A DNA stretch of 59,633 bases, from contig CALUYT010000037.1 in NCBI GenBank assembly GCA_944325085.1, positions 1 through 59,633 of the forward strand. Reading direction: 5' to 3'. Every line of letters begins with the position of its first letter. Positions within the stretch are counted from its first letter, which is position 1. Below the pieces are notes generated by a model that was not told the DNA's origin, did no database searches, and saw only the letters and a program-made list of their open reading frames with translations. The translations under genes were made by a program, and so were the position numbers. This document shows positions 16,612 to 24,215 of the stretch, piece by piece. The DNA is from Candidatus Gastranaerophilales bacterium (GTDB lineage Bacteria > Cyanobacteriota > Vampirovibrionia > Gastranaerophilales > Gastranaerophilaceae).

Positions 16612-16643
16612 AAAAGACCTTGAATTATTATTCAAGGTCTTTT
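16612..16643. terminator. Bidirectional terminator between ispE and the 709-residue gene
   Basis: Perfect 14-bp stem (16612-16625 with 16630-16643), loop TATT, A-run on the left and T-run on the right, between two convergent genes. Confidence 0.95.
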
Positions 16644-16669
16644 GTTAATTTGAAGATTAAATATTATTA

Positions 16670-18799
16670 TTATTTAATATTATTATCTACTCGTTTGTAT
16701 CCCTTGTCTTCAAATTTTTCTTTGATTTCTTTGTCGCCTCTTGCTTCATAACCAGGAGCTCCAAGGTCTTGAGTACCTGTTTTATCAGTTTCTGTTCCGT
16801 ATCTTTCAGATTCTGTTGATGTTCTTACTGTACCACTTCCGGTTTTTTTGTATCTGCTTTTTACGTTACCCATTTTTTGACCTTCAATGGCTTTTTTGAT
16901 ATCTTCAGGATCGTCGCTTATAAGTTCAACTTTCCAGCCGTTACCTAAGTCCATTTCTTTAGGGTATATGTAGTGCATTTTTCCATCAACTCTTTCACGT
17001 TTCATTTGTGAGTGAAGGTTTTTATCAAAGGCTACATATGTAGGATCTTTTCTGTTATATGAAGGGAATACTTCATTGTATGTATGTTCTTTTCCGTTAG
17101 GATCAATGAATACATAAGCTTGTCCTACAGGAATTGTAGATTCACTTTTACCTGGAACTACCGGTACGGATACATCATGTGTAATTGTTGTTTGAACAGT
17201 TGTATCTGTATAGTATTTTTCAGGTGCTGGTGTTGGTGTTGTAGTAGTTGGAGTTGTTGTAGGAGGTGTGCTTTCTGCTTGTTTTAAAGTTACCAAATCA
17301 GGATTTTCTTTCAAGTGTTTTACTACAGCGTAAGCTGCTGATAATTCTCTTGTGTTAACTTTTTTACCAGTTTTATCACTCATTGCGGCTGTAATAATTG
17401 CAGCTTTAATGTCTTTATCTCTACCTGGATTTCCTGTTATCTCGGTATTCATAATTTGGTTCATGATAGCTTTATTTTGTCTGCCTTTTACTAATTCTGG
17501 GTTATTAAGAACTTCATCAGCAGAGGCACCACTAAATGCGTCTTTACCACCGTTATCTTTAACTGCTAGTGCTGCAATAACTGTAGGTAAAATAGCTCCA
17601 GCTAAACCTGTTAATGCTTTTTGACCTGTAGAAAGTGCTTTTGTTGCTGTAGCAGTTGCTGTAGATGTAACTGTTGTTGATGATGTTACAGATGCATTGA
17701 ATTCATCACCTGCCATACCTGTCCAGTTTACATTAGCAGTTGCAGAAGCTGATGCATTTGCCACGGCTGTTGCTACGGCTGTTGCTGTAGCTCCGCCTCC
17801 AAGAATACCGGCTAAAGCACCTGCGCCAAGACCTAATACTGCAGTACCTGTTTTCATAGCCCAAGTGTAGTCTTTTTCTGCATCTAGACCTGCAGCTTCT
17901 AACATATTATCTGTATGACGTTTTTTAACATCAGCATCTTTAGCTAATACTTTTCTTTCATCAAGGTTGCCTTTAAAATCAGCACCGGCATATTGTAACA
18001 TCATATTTTTGTAGGCTTCGGTATCTATATTGCCTTTTTCATCAAACATTTGTGATGCTTTATAGTTTGCGCTAATTTCTCTAGCTGCATCGTACATTCC
18101 CTTTTTGGCTGCGTCTTTATCTTCTTCGGATGCAGGGTTATTGAATGTTGCTTCGTAATCTTTATAACTTTTTAAAGCATCATCAACTTTCTTTTTAGCT
18201 AATTCTTGAATATGTTTAGCTCCTTCTAAAGCTTTACCATCAAGTAATGTATATTTAGGATTATCTTTATCCCAAGTTCCGTCTTCTTTAGCTTTTTTAA
18301 CAGCTGCTTCATATTCTTCTTTATTTGTATAGATTTTTTCTAGTTTAGTGTAGCCTTCCATTGATGCAAGGTTATCTCTTGCAGCTTTTGCAATTTTCTT
18401 CGCAGCTCTTCTGTCTTTAAATTTGTCACTTAAGCCAAATTCTTCTTGAGCTTTTTCTTTTGTATTATATTGTTCTTGTTGTTCTTTTAATATTTCTGTA
18501 TCAAGAGCATATTGATCTGCATCTTCTGCTTGTTTTGAAGTCTTTTTCATTTGTGCGATTTCTTCAAGTTGTTGTTGATTTGCTTGAGCTTTTTGAGCTT
18601 TTTGTTCTTCTGTTAATGGTTGTGATTTGTCATCATGTTCTACTTCAGTTCCAGCTTTTTGGTTTTTTGCATCAAAATCAAGAATCGCTTTACTTAGTCG
18701 ATTAATTTCTGCAAAATCATTTTTTGCCCTGGCAGCATCGAATTGTTCAATTAGTTGTGCCCTTGTTAGGTTTGCACCATTCACACCTTGTGTTCCCAT
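16670..18799 (-). CDS. Large Ala/Lys-rich protein with two hydrophobic segments, unknown
   Basis: Function not recognised; 709 residues. Regions: 1-310, highly charged, Ala/Lys/Glu-rich, probably helical or coiled-coil; 314-350, a hydrophobic Gly/Ala/Val segment; 351-392, a Ser/Thr/Ala-rich spacer; 393-413, a second hydrophobic segment ('LTGLAGAILPTVIAALAV'); 414-505, helical; 510-527, a Thr/Pro linker; 528-709, a mixed C-terminal domain with 'YVFIDPNGKEH' near 562. No N-terminal signal peptide. The plan of a soluble helical head, a hydrophobic hairpin, a TP linker and a tail recalls membrane-inserting translocators or surface proteins, but no homology is claimed. Strong ribosome site (AAAGGA). 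It has a long AT-rich upstream region with inverted repeats. Confidence 0.85.
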   Translation of the reverse strand: MGTQGVNGANLTRAQLIEQFDAARAKNDFAEINRLSKAILDFDAKNQKAGTEVEHDDKSQPLTEEQKAQKAQANQQQLEEIAQMKKTSKQAEDADQYALDTEILKEQQEQYNTKEKAQEEFGLSDKFKDRRAAKKIAKAARDNLASMEGYTKLEKIYTNKEEYEAAVKKAKEDGTWDKDNPKYTLLDGKALEGAKHIQELAKKKVDDALKSYKDYEATFNNPASEEDKDAAKKGMYDAAREISANYKASQMFDEKGNIDTEAYKNMMLQYAGADFKGNLDERKVLAKDADVKKRHTDNMLEAAGLDAEKDYTWAMKTGTAVLGLGAGALAGILGGGATATAVATAVANASASATANVNWTGMAGDEFNASVTSSTTVTSTATATATKALSTGQKALTGLAGAILPTVIAALAVKDNGGKDAFSGASADEVLNNPELVKGRQNKAIMNQIMNTEITGNPGRDKDIKAAIITAAMSDKTGKKVNTRELSAAYAVVKHLKENPDLVTLKQAESTPPTTTPTTTTPTPAPEKYYTDTTVQTTITHDVSVPVVPGKSESTIPVGQAYVFIDPNGKEHTYNEVFPSYNRKDPTYVAFDKNLHSQMKRERVDGKMHYIYPKEMDLGNGWKVELISDDPEDIKKAIEGQKMGNVKSRYKKTGSGTVRTSTESERYGTETDKTGTQDLGAPGYEARGDKEIKEKFEDKGYKRVDNNIK

Positions 18800-18895
18800 T
18801 TTCTTCTGTCCTTTCTTTCTTATAGAAACTTGTATTTATATTCACTATGTTTTAATAAACGTTTTTAAGTAAAAATAATTTACAAAAAATATTTA

Positions 18896-18935
18896 CAAAG
18901 TATATATTGTATATGTAAAACTCACATATACTTTG
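18896..18935. promoter_or_regulatory. Inverted repeat, candidate operator
   Basis: CAAAGTATAT (18896-18905) is repeated in inverse as ATATACTTTG (18926-18935), centres 30 bp apart (about three helical turns). A nested pair, GTATATGT (18909-18916) and ACATATAC (18924-18931), lies inside. About 100 bp before the start of the leftward 709-residue gene; the nearby TrmB regulator is an obvious candidate ligand, by position only. Confidence 0.45.
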
Positions 18936-19165
18936 CATTTCGCCTTGTAAAGAAATGTTAAGAGGGTGCAATCAGCTCAATATTTTTTGTGTATAACATT
19001 TTGTATTACCTTTCTACACGTAGTTACACTTTGCCTTTATATAAGATTTCGGTTGTTTTGTATTTTAACTTTAATAATATAAGACATTTATAACGAGCTA
19101 CATCATTAAAACCCTTTATTTATAAGCTTTTTACGGATGTTACAAAAGTTAATATACGCTTAAGT

Positions 19166-19194
19166 TTGCAAGTATAGTTAAATTTTGATAGAAT
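19166..19194 (+). promoter_or_regulatory. Promoter of the TrmB gene, candidate leaderless
   Basis: TTGCAA (19166-19171), 17-base spacer, TAGAAT (19189-19194), then 7 bases to the ATG at 19202. The expected transcription start coincides with the start codon, and no ribosome site is present. Confidence 0.5.
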
Positions 19195-19201
19195 TAGTTG
19201 C

Positions 19202-20002
19202 ATGGAAGATATCGTTGAAAAGTTAAAGGATTTGGGGTTTAATTCCTATGAAGCCAAGGTTTACATTGCATTACTGAAAAAGTATCCTGCAACAGGATAC
19301 GAGGTATCACAAATTGCAGATATACCTCAGGCTAGAGCTTATGACTCTTTGAAATCTTTAGAGCTTGCTAAGGTTGTTTTTTCTTCGTCTGATAAGCCTC
19401 AGAAATATACGCCGGTTTCCCCGAAGGAGTTAACACAAAGGTTTAAAAGAAAGATAAATTCAACGATTGATTTTTTAGAAAAACGCTTACCTAGTGTTAG
19501 GGAAGATTATAATGAACCTGTACATACTATTTTTGGATATTCAAATTCAATTGAAAAATTAAAAGAAGTTATAAATAATTCAAGCAAATCAATATATATT
19601 GAGTTGTGGGCAAGTGATTTTAAGCATTTGGAAACAGCTTTGAATGAAGCTTATGATAGAGGGGTAGATATAAAATTTGTCGGATATGATAATTTGAAGC
19701 CGATTTTTGGTTTAGCTTATGAGCATGCCGGAGCGAAGGAAATTGAAAGAAATATAGGTGGAAGATTAGTATATCTGTTAGCTGATAATAGCGAAGCTGT
19801 TTTTGGCCGTATTGAACAACAAGTTGTATGGACTAAGAATGCCGATATAGCTTTTTTACTTAAAGAGTTTATAGTGCATGATATGTATTTGTTAGATGTT
19901 AACAAGCATTTCCCTGAACAGTTAAGGTATTTCTATGGCGCAGGGTTTAAAAAGTTAAAAGATAAGATTTTGGATAAGTATTCAAGTTATAATATTCATT
20001 AA
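19202..20002 (+). CDS. TrmB-family transcriptional regulator
   Basis: Probable sugar-responsive DNA-binding regulator. 266 residues: an N-terminal winged helix-turn-helix (about 1-75) with the family pattern 'LGFNSYEAKVYIALLKK' and 'ARAYDSLKSLE', then a coiled-coil (75-100) and a C-terminal TrmB/PLD-like sensor domain (110-235, 'SIYIELWASDF'). TrmB proteins classically sense maltose or trehalose; here the ligand is unknown. It is divergent from the 709-residue gene across a region with inverted repeats and followed 89 bp later by tdk. It has no ribosome site. Confidence 0.88.
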   Translation: MEDIVEKLKDLGFNSYEAKVYIALLKKYPATGYEVSQIADIPQARAYDSLKSLELAKVVFSSSDKPQKYTPVSPKELTQRFKRKINSTIDFLEKRLPSVREDYNEPVHTIFGYSNSIEKLKEVINNSSKSIYIELWASDFKHLETALNEAYDRGVDIKFVGYDNLKPIFGLAYEHAGAKEIERNIGGRLVYLLADNSEAVFGRIEQQVVWTKNADIAFLLKEFIVHDMYLLDVNKHFPEQLRYFYGAGFKKLKDKILDKYSSYNIH

Positions 20003-20091
20003 TTTTTAGAAATATATACTTCCAATATTTTAGTTTAAGATTTATAATTGACTTAAGTTGAACATGTATCTTGGGAGAAGTAATAGGGAAA

Positions 20092-20712
20092 ATGGACGGA
20101 TATAGTTTTGAGTTGATTACGGGTCCAATGAGTTGTGGTAAAACAGAAGAGCTTTTGAGAAGAATAAGACGTTGTATTATTGCAAAAAAGAAGGTTATCG
20201 TAATTTCGCCTGATGTTGACACAAGAGCAAAGGGTGATTATATAGAATCAAGAAACGGTTTGTGGTTGGACGCAGTGAAGGTAAAGCATTCAATACAAAT
20301 ATTGAGTGTAGTAAAAGATGCTCAAGTTGTAGCAATAGATGAATTGCAGTTCTTTGATTCTAATATTGTTAAAGTGGTAAATCAGCTTATGTCTGAGGGC
20401 AAAAAAGTTATTGGAACAGGTTTGGAACTTGATTTTAAGGCCGAGCCTTTTGGTTCAATGCCTGAGTTGATGTGTATTGCAACAAAGATTGATAAGTTAC
20501 ATGCAGTTTGTATGAAATGTGGTTGTGAGCATGCAACTAGAACTCAGCGTTTAATAGATGGATGTCCTGCGGATAAAAGTTCTCCTCTTATTATGATAGG
20601 CGGAGATGAAACATATGAAGCAAGATGTGTTAAATGTTATGAATTACCTGATGTTAAGGCTAAACAGAAAAGTTTAGGTTTAAAACTTTTGCAATTCAAT
20701 AAGAAATCTTAA
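20092..20712 (+). CDS. tdk: Thymidine kinase
   Basis: ATP-dependent phosphorylation of thymidine (salvage). 206 residues from the ATG at 20092. Type II (zinc) TK: P-loop 'GPMSCGKTEELL' near 11, Walker B-like 'AIDELQFFDS' near 82, lasso-domain zinc Cys pair 'CMKCGCEH' near 143 and 'CVKCYE' near 183. An in-frame TTG at 20071 exists, but the ATG with AGGGAA just before it matches the family N-terminus better. Second gene after the TrmB regulator. Confidence 0.93.
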   Translation: MDGYSFELITGPMSCGKTEELLRRIRRCIIAKKKVIVISPDVDTRAKGDYIESRNGLWLDAVKVKHSIQILSVVKDAQVVAIDELQFFDSNIVKVVNQLMSEGKKVIGTGLELDFKAEPFGSMPELMCIATKIDKLHAVCMKCGCEHATRTQRLIDGCPADKSSPLIMIGGDETYEARCVKCYELPDVKAKQKSLGLKLLQFNKKS

Positions 20713-20740
20713 GTTAAACTGGTTTATTCCTATAAGGGAT

Positions 20741-20768
20741 TTGATAATTAAGTAAATACTGGTATAAT
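20741..20768 (+). promoter_or_regulatory. Promoter of the processing protease gene
   Basis: TTGATA (20741-20746), 16-base spacer, TATAAT (20763-20768) with an extended -10 TGG just before it. This leaves a leader of about 120 bases before the S41 protease, with a strong GGAGG ribosome site. Confidence 0.6.
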
Positions 20769-20894
20769 TTATAAAATTTCACATTTTTTTATAGATGTGT
20801 TAATATTATTCCAGATGTAATCCCAGTATGAGAAACTTTTTTGCAAATGTTTCGTCATACAAACAAGAAGGGATTATTGGAGGTGTAGATAAGA

Positions 20895-22118
20895 ATGAGA
20901 AAACTTATGAAGAAAAGTATTATATTTTTAGGTGTATTTATTTTTATGTTCGGTTGGGTTATCCGCTCAAATGTACAGGCTTCAACTCCTGCCGAATTAT
21001 ATGATAATGTATGGCGATTGATTAATACAAAATATGTTGATCAAACCAATAACGAACAAGATTGGGGTAAATGGCGTCATAAATATGATCATGTTTTAAG
21101 AACAGAACAAGATGCTTATGTTGCTATTGATACAATGGTTGCAAGTTTGAATGACCCATATACAAAATTTTTAAATCCTAAAGATTTTGCTGAAGAAACA
21201 GGTTCTATAAAAGGTTCTTTAAAAGGTATCGGAATTCAAATTGCAGTAAAAGATGGTAAATTGACCGTTATTGCTCCGATAGAAGATACTCCGGCTGCTA
21301 AGGCAGGTTTGATGGCAGATGATGAAATTCTTGCTATTGATGGAAAAAGTACGAAAGGTATAACTGTTGATAAAGCTGCAGAACAAATCCGCGGTGAGCA
21401 AGGTACAAAAGTTACTTTGCTTGTAAAAAGAGGTAATATGGAACCTAAAAGTTATACAATTGAGCGTGCTGAAATAGAAATAAAATCAGTTTCTCAAAAA
21501 TTACCTGAAAATATCAACATGCCAAAAGATATTGCTTATATTAGATTAAGTTCATTTATAAGCCGAAATGCATCAAAAGAAGTTTCTGATATTTTATTAA
21601 ATTCTAAAGATAAAAAAGCTTTTATTATTGATTTGCGTTCAAATCCTGGCGGCTTGTTAAGTAATGCTATATATATATCTGACATGTTTTTAAATGGCGG
21701 TGATATAGTAAGTACTGTTGATAGAGATGGTTATAAAGAAACTCAAAAAGCTGCACGTGGTGTACTTACAACAAAACCTCTTGTTGTTATATTGAATAAA
21801 GGTTCAGCTTCTGCAAGTGAAATTTTCTCAGGAGCTATCAAAGATAATAAACGTGGTGTTTTAGTTGGAACTCAGTCTTTTGGAAAAGGTTTAGTTCAAG
21901 AAATTAATAAATTACCTGATAATGCAGGGATAAATATTACTATTCAAAAATATTTAACTCCAAATGGTACGGATATTCACAAAAAAGGCATCACTCCTGA
22001 TGTAATTGTTGAATTAACTGAAGAGGATATTAAGAATAAAAATGATGTTCAATTGAAAAAAGCTATAGAAGTTGCTCAACAGTTAACAAATGGAACTTAT
22101 GTAGTTAATAATAAATAA
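20895..22118 (+). CDS. ctpA: Carboxyl-terminal processing protease (S41)
   Basis: Periplasmic serine protease cleaving C-terminal tails of cell-envelope proteins. 407 residues. An N-terminal signal peptide or anchor (about 8-29, ending 'VQA'), PDZ domain (about 105-180, 'KGIGIQIAVKDG'), then the S41 core with 'IDLRSNPGG' near 245, catalytic Ser306 in 'GSASASE', and Lys331 in 'GTQSFGKGLVQ', the Ser/Lys dyad. The ribosome site GGAGGTG fits the ATG at 20895. Own promoter and terminator. Known relatives include D1-processing CtpA of cyanobacteria and Prc; the substrate here is unknown. Confidence 0.94.
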   Translation: MRKLMKKSIIFLGVFIFMFGWVIRSNVQASTPAELYDNVWRLINTKYVDQTNNEQDWGKWRHKYDHVLRTEQDAYVAIDTMVASLNDPYTKFLNPKDFAEETGSIKGSLKGIGIQIAVKDGKLTVIAPIEDTPAAKAGLMADDEILAIDGKSTKGITVDKAAEQIRGEQGTKVTLLVKRGNMEPKSYTIERAEIEIKSVSQKLPENINMPKDIAYIRLSSFISRNASKEVSDILLNSKDKKAFIIDLRSNPGGLLSNAIYISDMFLNGGDIVSTVDRDGYKETQKAARGVLTTKPLVVILNKGSASASEIFSGAIKDNKRGVLVGTQSFGKGLVQEINKLPDNAGINITIQKYLTPNGTDIHKKGITPDVIVELTEEDIKNKNDVQLKKAIEVAQQLTNGTYVVNNK

Positions 22119-22146
22119 GCAAATTTGTTCAAAACAGTTGATATTT

Positions 22147-22183
22147 AAAAGTCCTTTTAGTAGTTATATTAAAGGGACTTTTT
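22147..22183 (+). terminator. Terminator after the S41 protease
   Basis: 13-bp stem (22147-22159 with 22170-22182, one G-T pair) and T-run. Confidence 0.9.
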
Positions 22184-22308
22184 AGTATTTGTAAATATTC
22201 ATATAATTGTATTAGAAATTTAAGTTGATATTCTTTAAAAGGTTGATTTAATTTTAGTCTTAATTTGAAATAATTAAATTGTTATCATCCTTAGAGGAAT
22301 TTTCAAGA

Positions 22309-22476
22309 ATGAATTTACACGAGCAATGTTTACTTCGTTATTTAACACATCCAGATGAGTTGTCATATGTTACAGAAATTTTAAAATTAAATAATAAAAT
22401 ATTAGAACAAAAGTTTGTTGTAAAAAATATTCTTGTCAACTCTTCTATGTTAAACTATACTAAAAACATAGATTAA
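22309..22476 (+). CDS. 55-residue protein, unknown
   Basis: Small gene, start at 22309 set by AGAGGA 10 bases upstream. The product begins 'MNLHEQCLLRYLTHPDEL' and looks like two or three amphipathic helices; no signal peptide or membrane helix. It lies 13 bp before the CHASE2-GGDEF gene and after the protease terminator, so it probably opens that operon. No family recognised. Confidence 0.6.
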   Translation: MNLHEQCLLRYLTHPDELSYVTEILKLNNKILEQKFVVKNILVNSSMLNYTKNID

Positions 22477-22489
22477 CAAGGGTTGGATT

Positions 22490-24208
22490 ATGTTGAAAAA
22501 ATTTTTATACGTATTATGGGCTTTAATATTTTTTGTTTTGGTTTTATTGGGGTTGAAAAATGGTAGCTTTATTACGTTTATAAACTCTATGGAGGCAAGG
22601 ACTTTTGATATTAGACAAAAGGTTTTGGTTAATTCAGGGGTAAGAAAACATAATAAAGATATTGTTATTGTGGCTATTGATGATGGTAGTTATGAATATA
22701 TTTTAGATCATTATGGTGAATGGCCATTAAGAAGAGATTTGTATGCAAAAATGGTGGATTTTATTGAAGTTCAAAACCCTAAAAGTATTGCTTTTGATTT
22801 GATGTTTGTAAAATCATTAAAAGCTGATAAAAATTCAGATAAGGCTTTGGTAGATGTATTTAAAAAATATAATAATATTTTTACTGCAATGAATCTTGAT
22901 GATCAGCCTCAGGATTTGCGAGTTCCTCCAATTTTGCCGGATAAATTAGCTATAGATGTTAAAGATCCTGAAAATCTCCATGTAATGGAGTATTCTAATT
23001 GCAGGGTAATATTGCAAGAAATATTAGATGTTACATCAAATATTGGAATGATTAATGTTTCACGTTCAGATGATGGGGTATTGAGAAAAATGCCTGTTTA
23101 TTTAAAATATCGTGATAAATTTTATCCTCAATTAGGTTATTTAGTAGGTTCTCATTATTTAGGCGAAAGAAAAGATTTAGTAGTTGATGATGATAAGTCC
23201 GGAGAGGGTGTTATACTTAATTGGTATGGTCCTGCCGGTACATTTGAAAATATTCCTATGTATAAAGTTTTAAAAGCTGCAGAAGGTCAGGAAAATTTAA
23301 ATTATGATTTTAGTGGAAAAGTTGTTTATTTTGGAGCAACAGCTGCAAGTCTTTTTGATATAAAAACGGTTCCTGTTGATAAGGTTTATCCAGGGGTAGA
23401 GGTTCAGGCTACTTATGTTAACAATATTATTGATGGTAGCTATATAATAAAATGTCCTGTATGGGTTAATTTGTTAAGTGCTATTGTATTAATGATAATC
23501 TCAGGAATTTGTGTTTTTGGTTTATCTTCAATAATTACTGCTGTTGGACTTGTGTTAACTATAGATTGTGCGTATGTAATATTAACATATTATTTAATGA
23601 GTGCGTTTAATTTGTGGTTGGATATTGTAATGCCTCTTGTTGCTGGTGTTGGTATTTTTATTATTGCTGTTGTTGTTAAGTATTTAATTAAATCAAGAGA
23701 TTTTGATCATCAGTATAAATTGGCAACAACTGATGGTTTGACAGAATTATATAATCATAGGTATTTTCAAGAGCAGATGCAACAGATTACATCTCATGCA
23801 AAACGTTATGATGTACCGTTATCTTTAATTATTATAGATATTGACTTTTTCAAAAGATTTAACGATACATATGGTCATCAATCTGGTGACGCTGTGTTAA
23901 GACAAGTTGCGTTTGAATTAAAGAAAAATGTTAGAGCGTCCGATATAGTATGTAGATACGGCGGAGAAGAAATGAGTATTATTCTTCCAAATACTAAATA
24001 TGAGGAAGCCGTAGCTATTGCAAACAAACTGTGTACAATAATATCTAACAAAAAATGTAAATTAAGTAACAACAGAGAAAGCAATGTTACGATAAGTCTG
24101 GGAGTTGCTTCTTTTGGTAATGATGGTACTGAACCATCTCAAATTATAGAAGCTGCTGACAAAAGATTGTACAATGCAAAAGAAAATGGCAGGAACAGAG
24201 TTAACTAA
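22490..24208 (+). CDS. CHASE2-domain diguanylate cyclase
   Basis: Makes cyclic di-GMP from GTP in response to a signal outside the membrane. 572 residues: TM1 at 7-24; an extracytoplasmic CHASE2 sensor at about 30-310 ('DIVIVAIDD', 'WPLRR', 'DDGVLRK', 'PGVEVQA'); three membrane helices at about 325-400; GGDEF domain at 410-572. The active site 'GGEEM' is at 491-495 and the inhibitory I-site RxxD (RASD, 482-485) lies five residues before it, so both activity and product feedback should be intact. It is followed 7 bp later by a STAND ATPase-TPR gene. Signal unknown. Confidence 0.94.
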   Translation: MLKKFLYVLWALIFFVLVLLGLKNGSFITFINSMEARTFDIRQKVLVNSGVRKHNKDIVIVAIDDGSYEYILDHYGEWPLRRDLYAKMVDFIEVQNPKSIAFDLMFVKSLKADKNSDKALVDVFKKYNNIFTAMNLDDQPQDLRVPPILPDKLAIDVKDPENLHVMEYSNCRVILQEILDVTSNIGMINVSRSDDGVLRKMPVYLKYRDKFYPQLGYLVGSHYLGERKDLVVDDDKSGEGVILNWYGPAGTFENIPMYKVLKAAEGQENLNYDFSGKVVYFGATAASLFDIKTVPVDKVYPGVEVQATYVNNIIDGSYIIKCPVWVNLLSAIVLMIISGICVFGLSSIITAVGLVLTIDCAYVILTYYLMSAFNLWLDIVMPLVAGVGIFIIAVVVKYLIKSRDFDHQYKLATTDGLTELYNHRYFQEQMQQITSHAKRYDVPLSLIIIDIDFFKRFNDTYGHQSGDAVLRQVAFELKKNVRASDIVCRYGGEEMSIILPNTKYEEAVAIANKLCTIISNKKCKLSNNRESNVTISLGVASFGNDGTEPSQIIEAADKRLYNAKENGRNRVN

Positions 24209-24215
24209 ATAAAAT

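Larger units (their letters stand above)
18800..19201. other. 402-bp intergenic region between divergent genes
   Basis: No convincing coding frame or known RNA. It is rich in TTTACAAA / TTGTAAA elements (18890-18900, 18945-18952) and holds a 10-bp inverted repeat. It separates the 709-residue gene (leftward) from the TrmB regulator (rightward), so it must hold both promoters. Confidence 0.7.
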
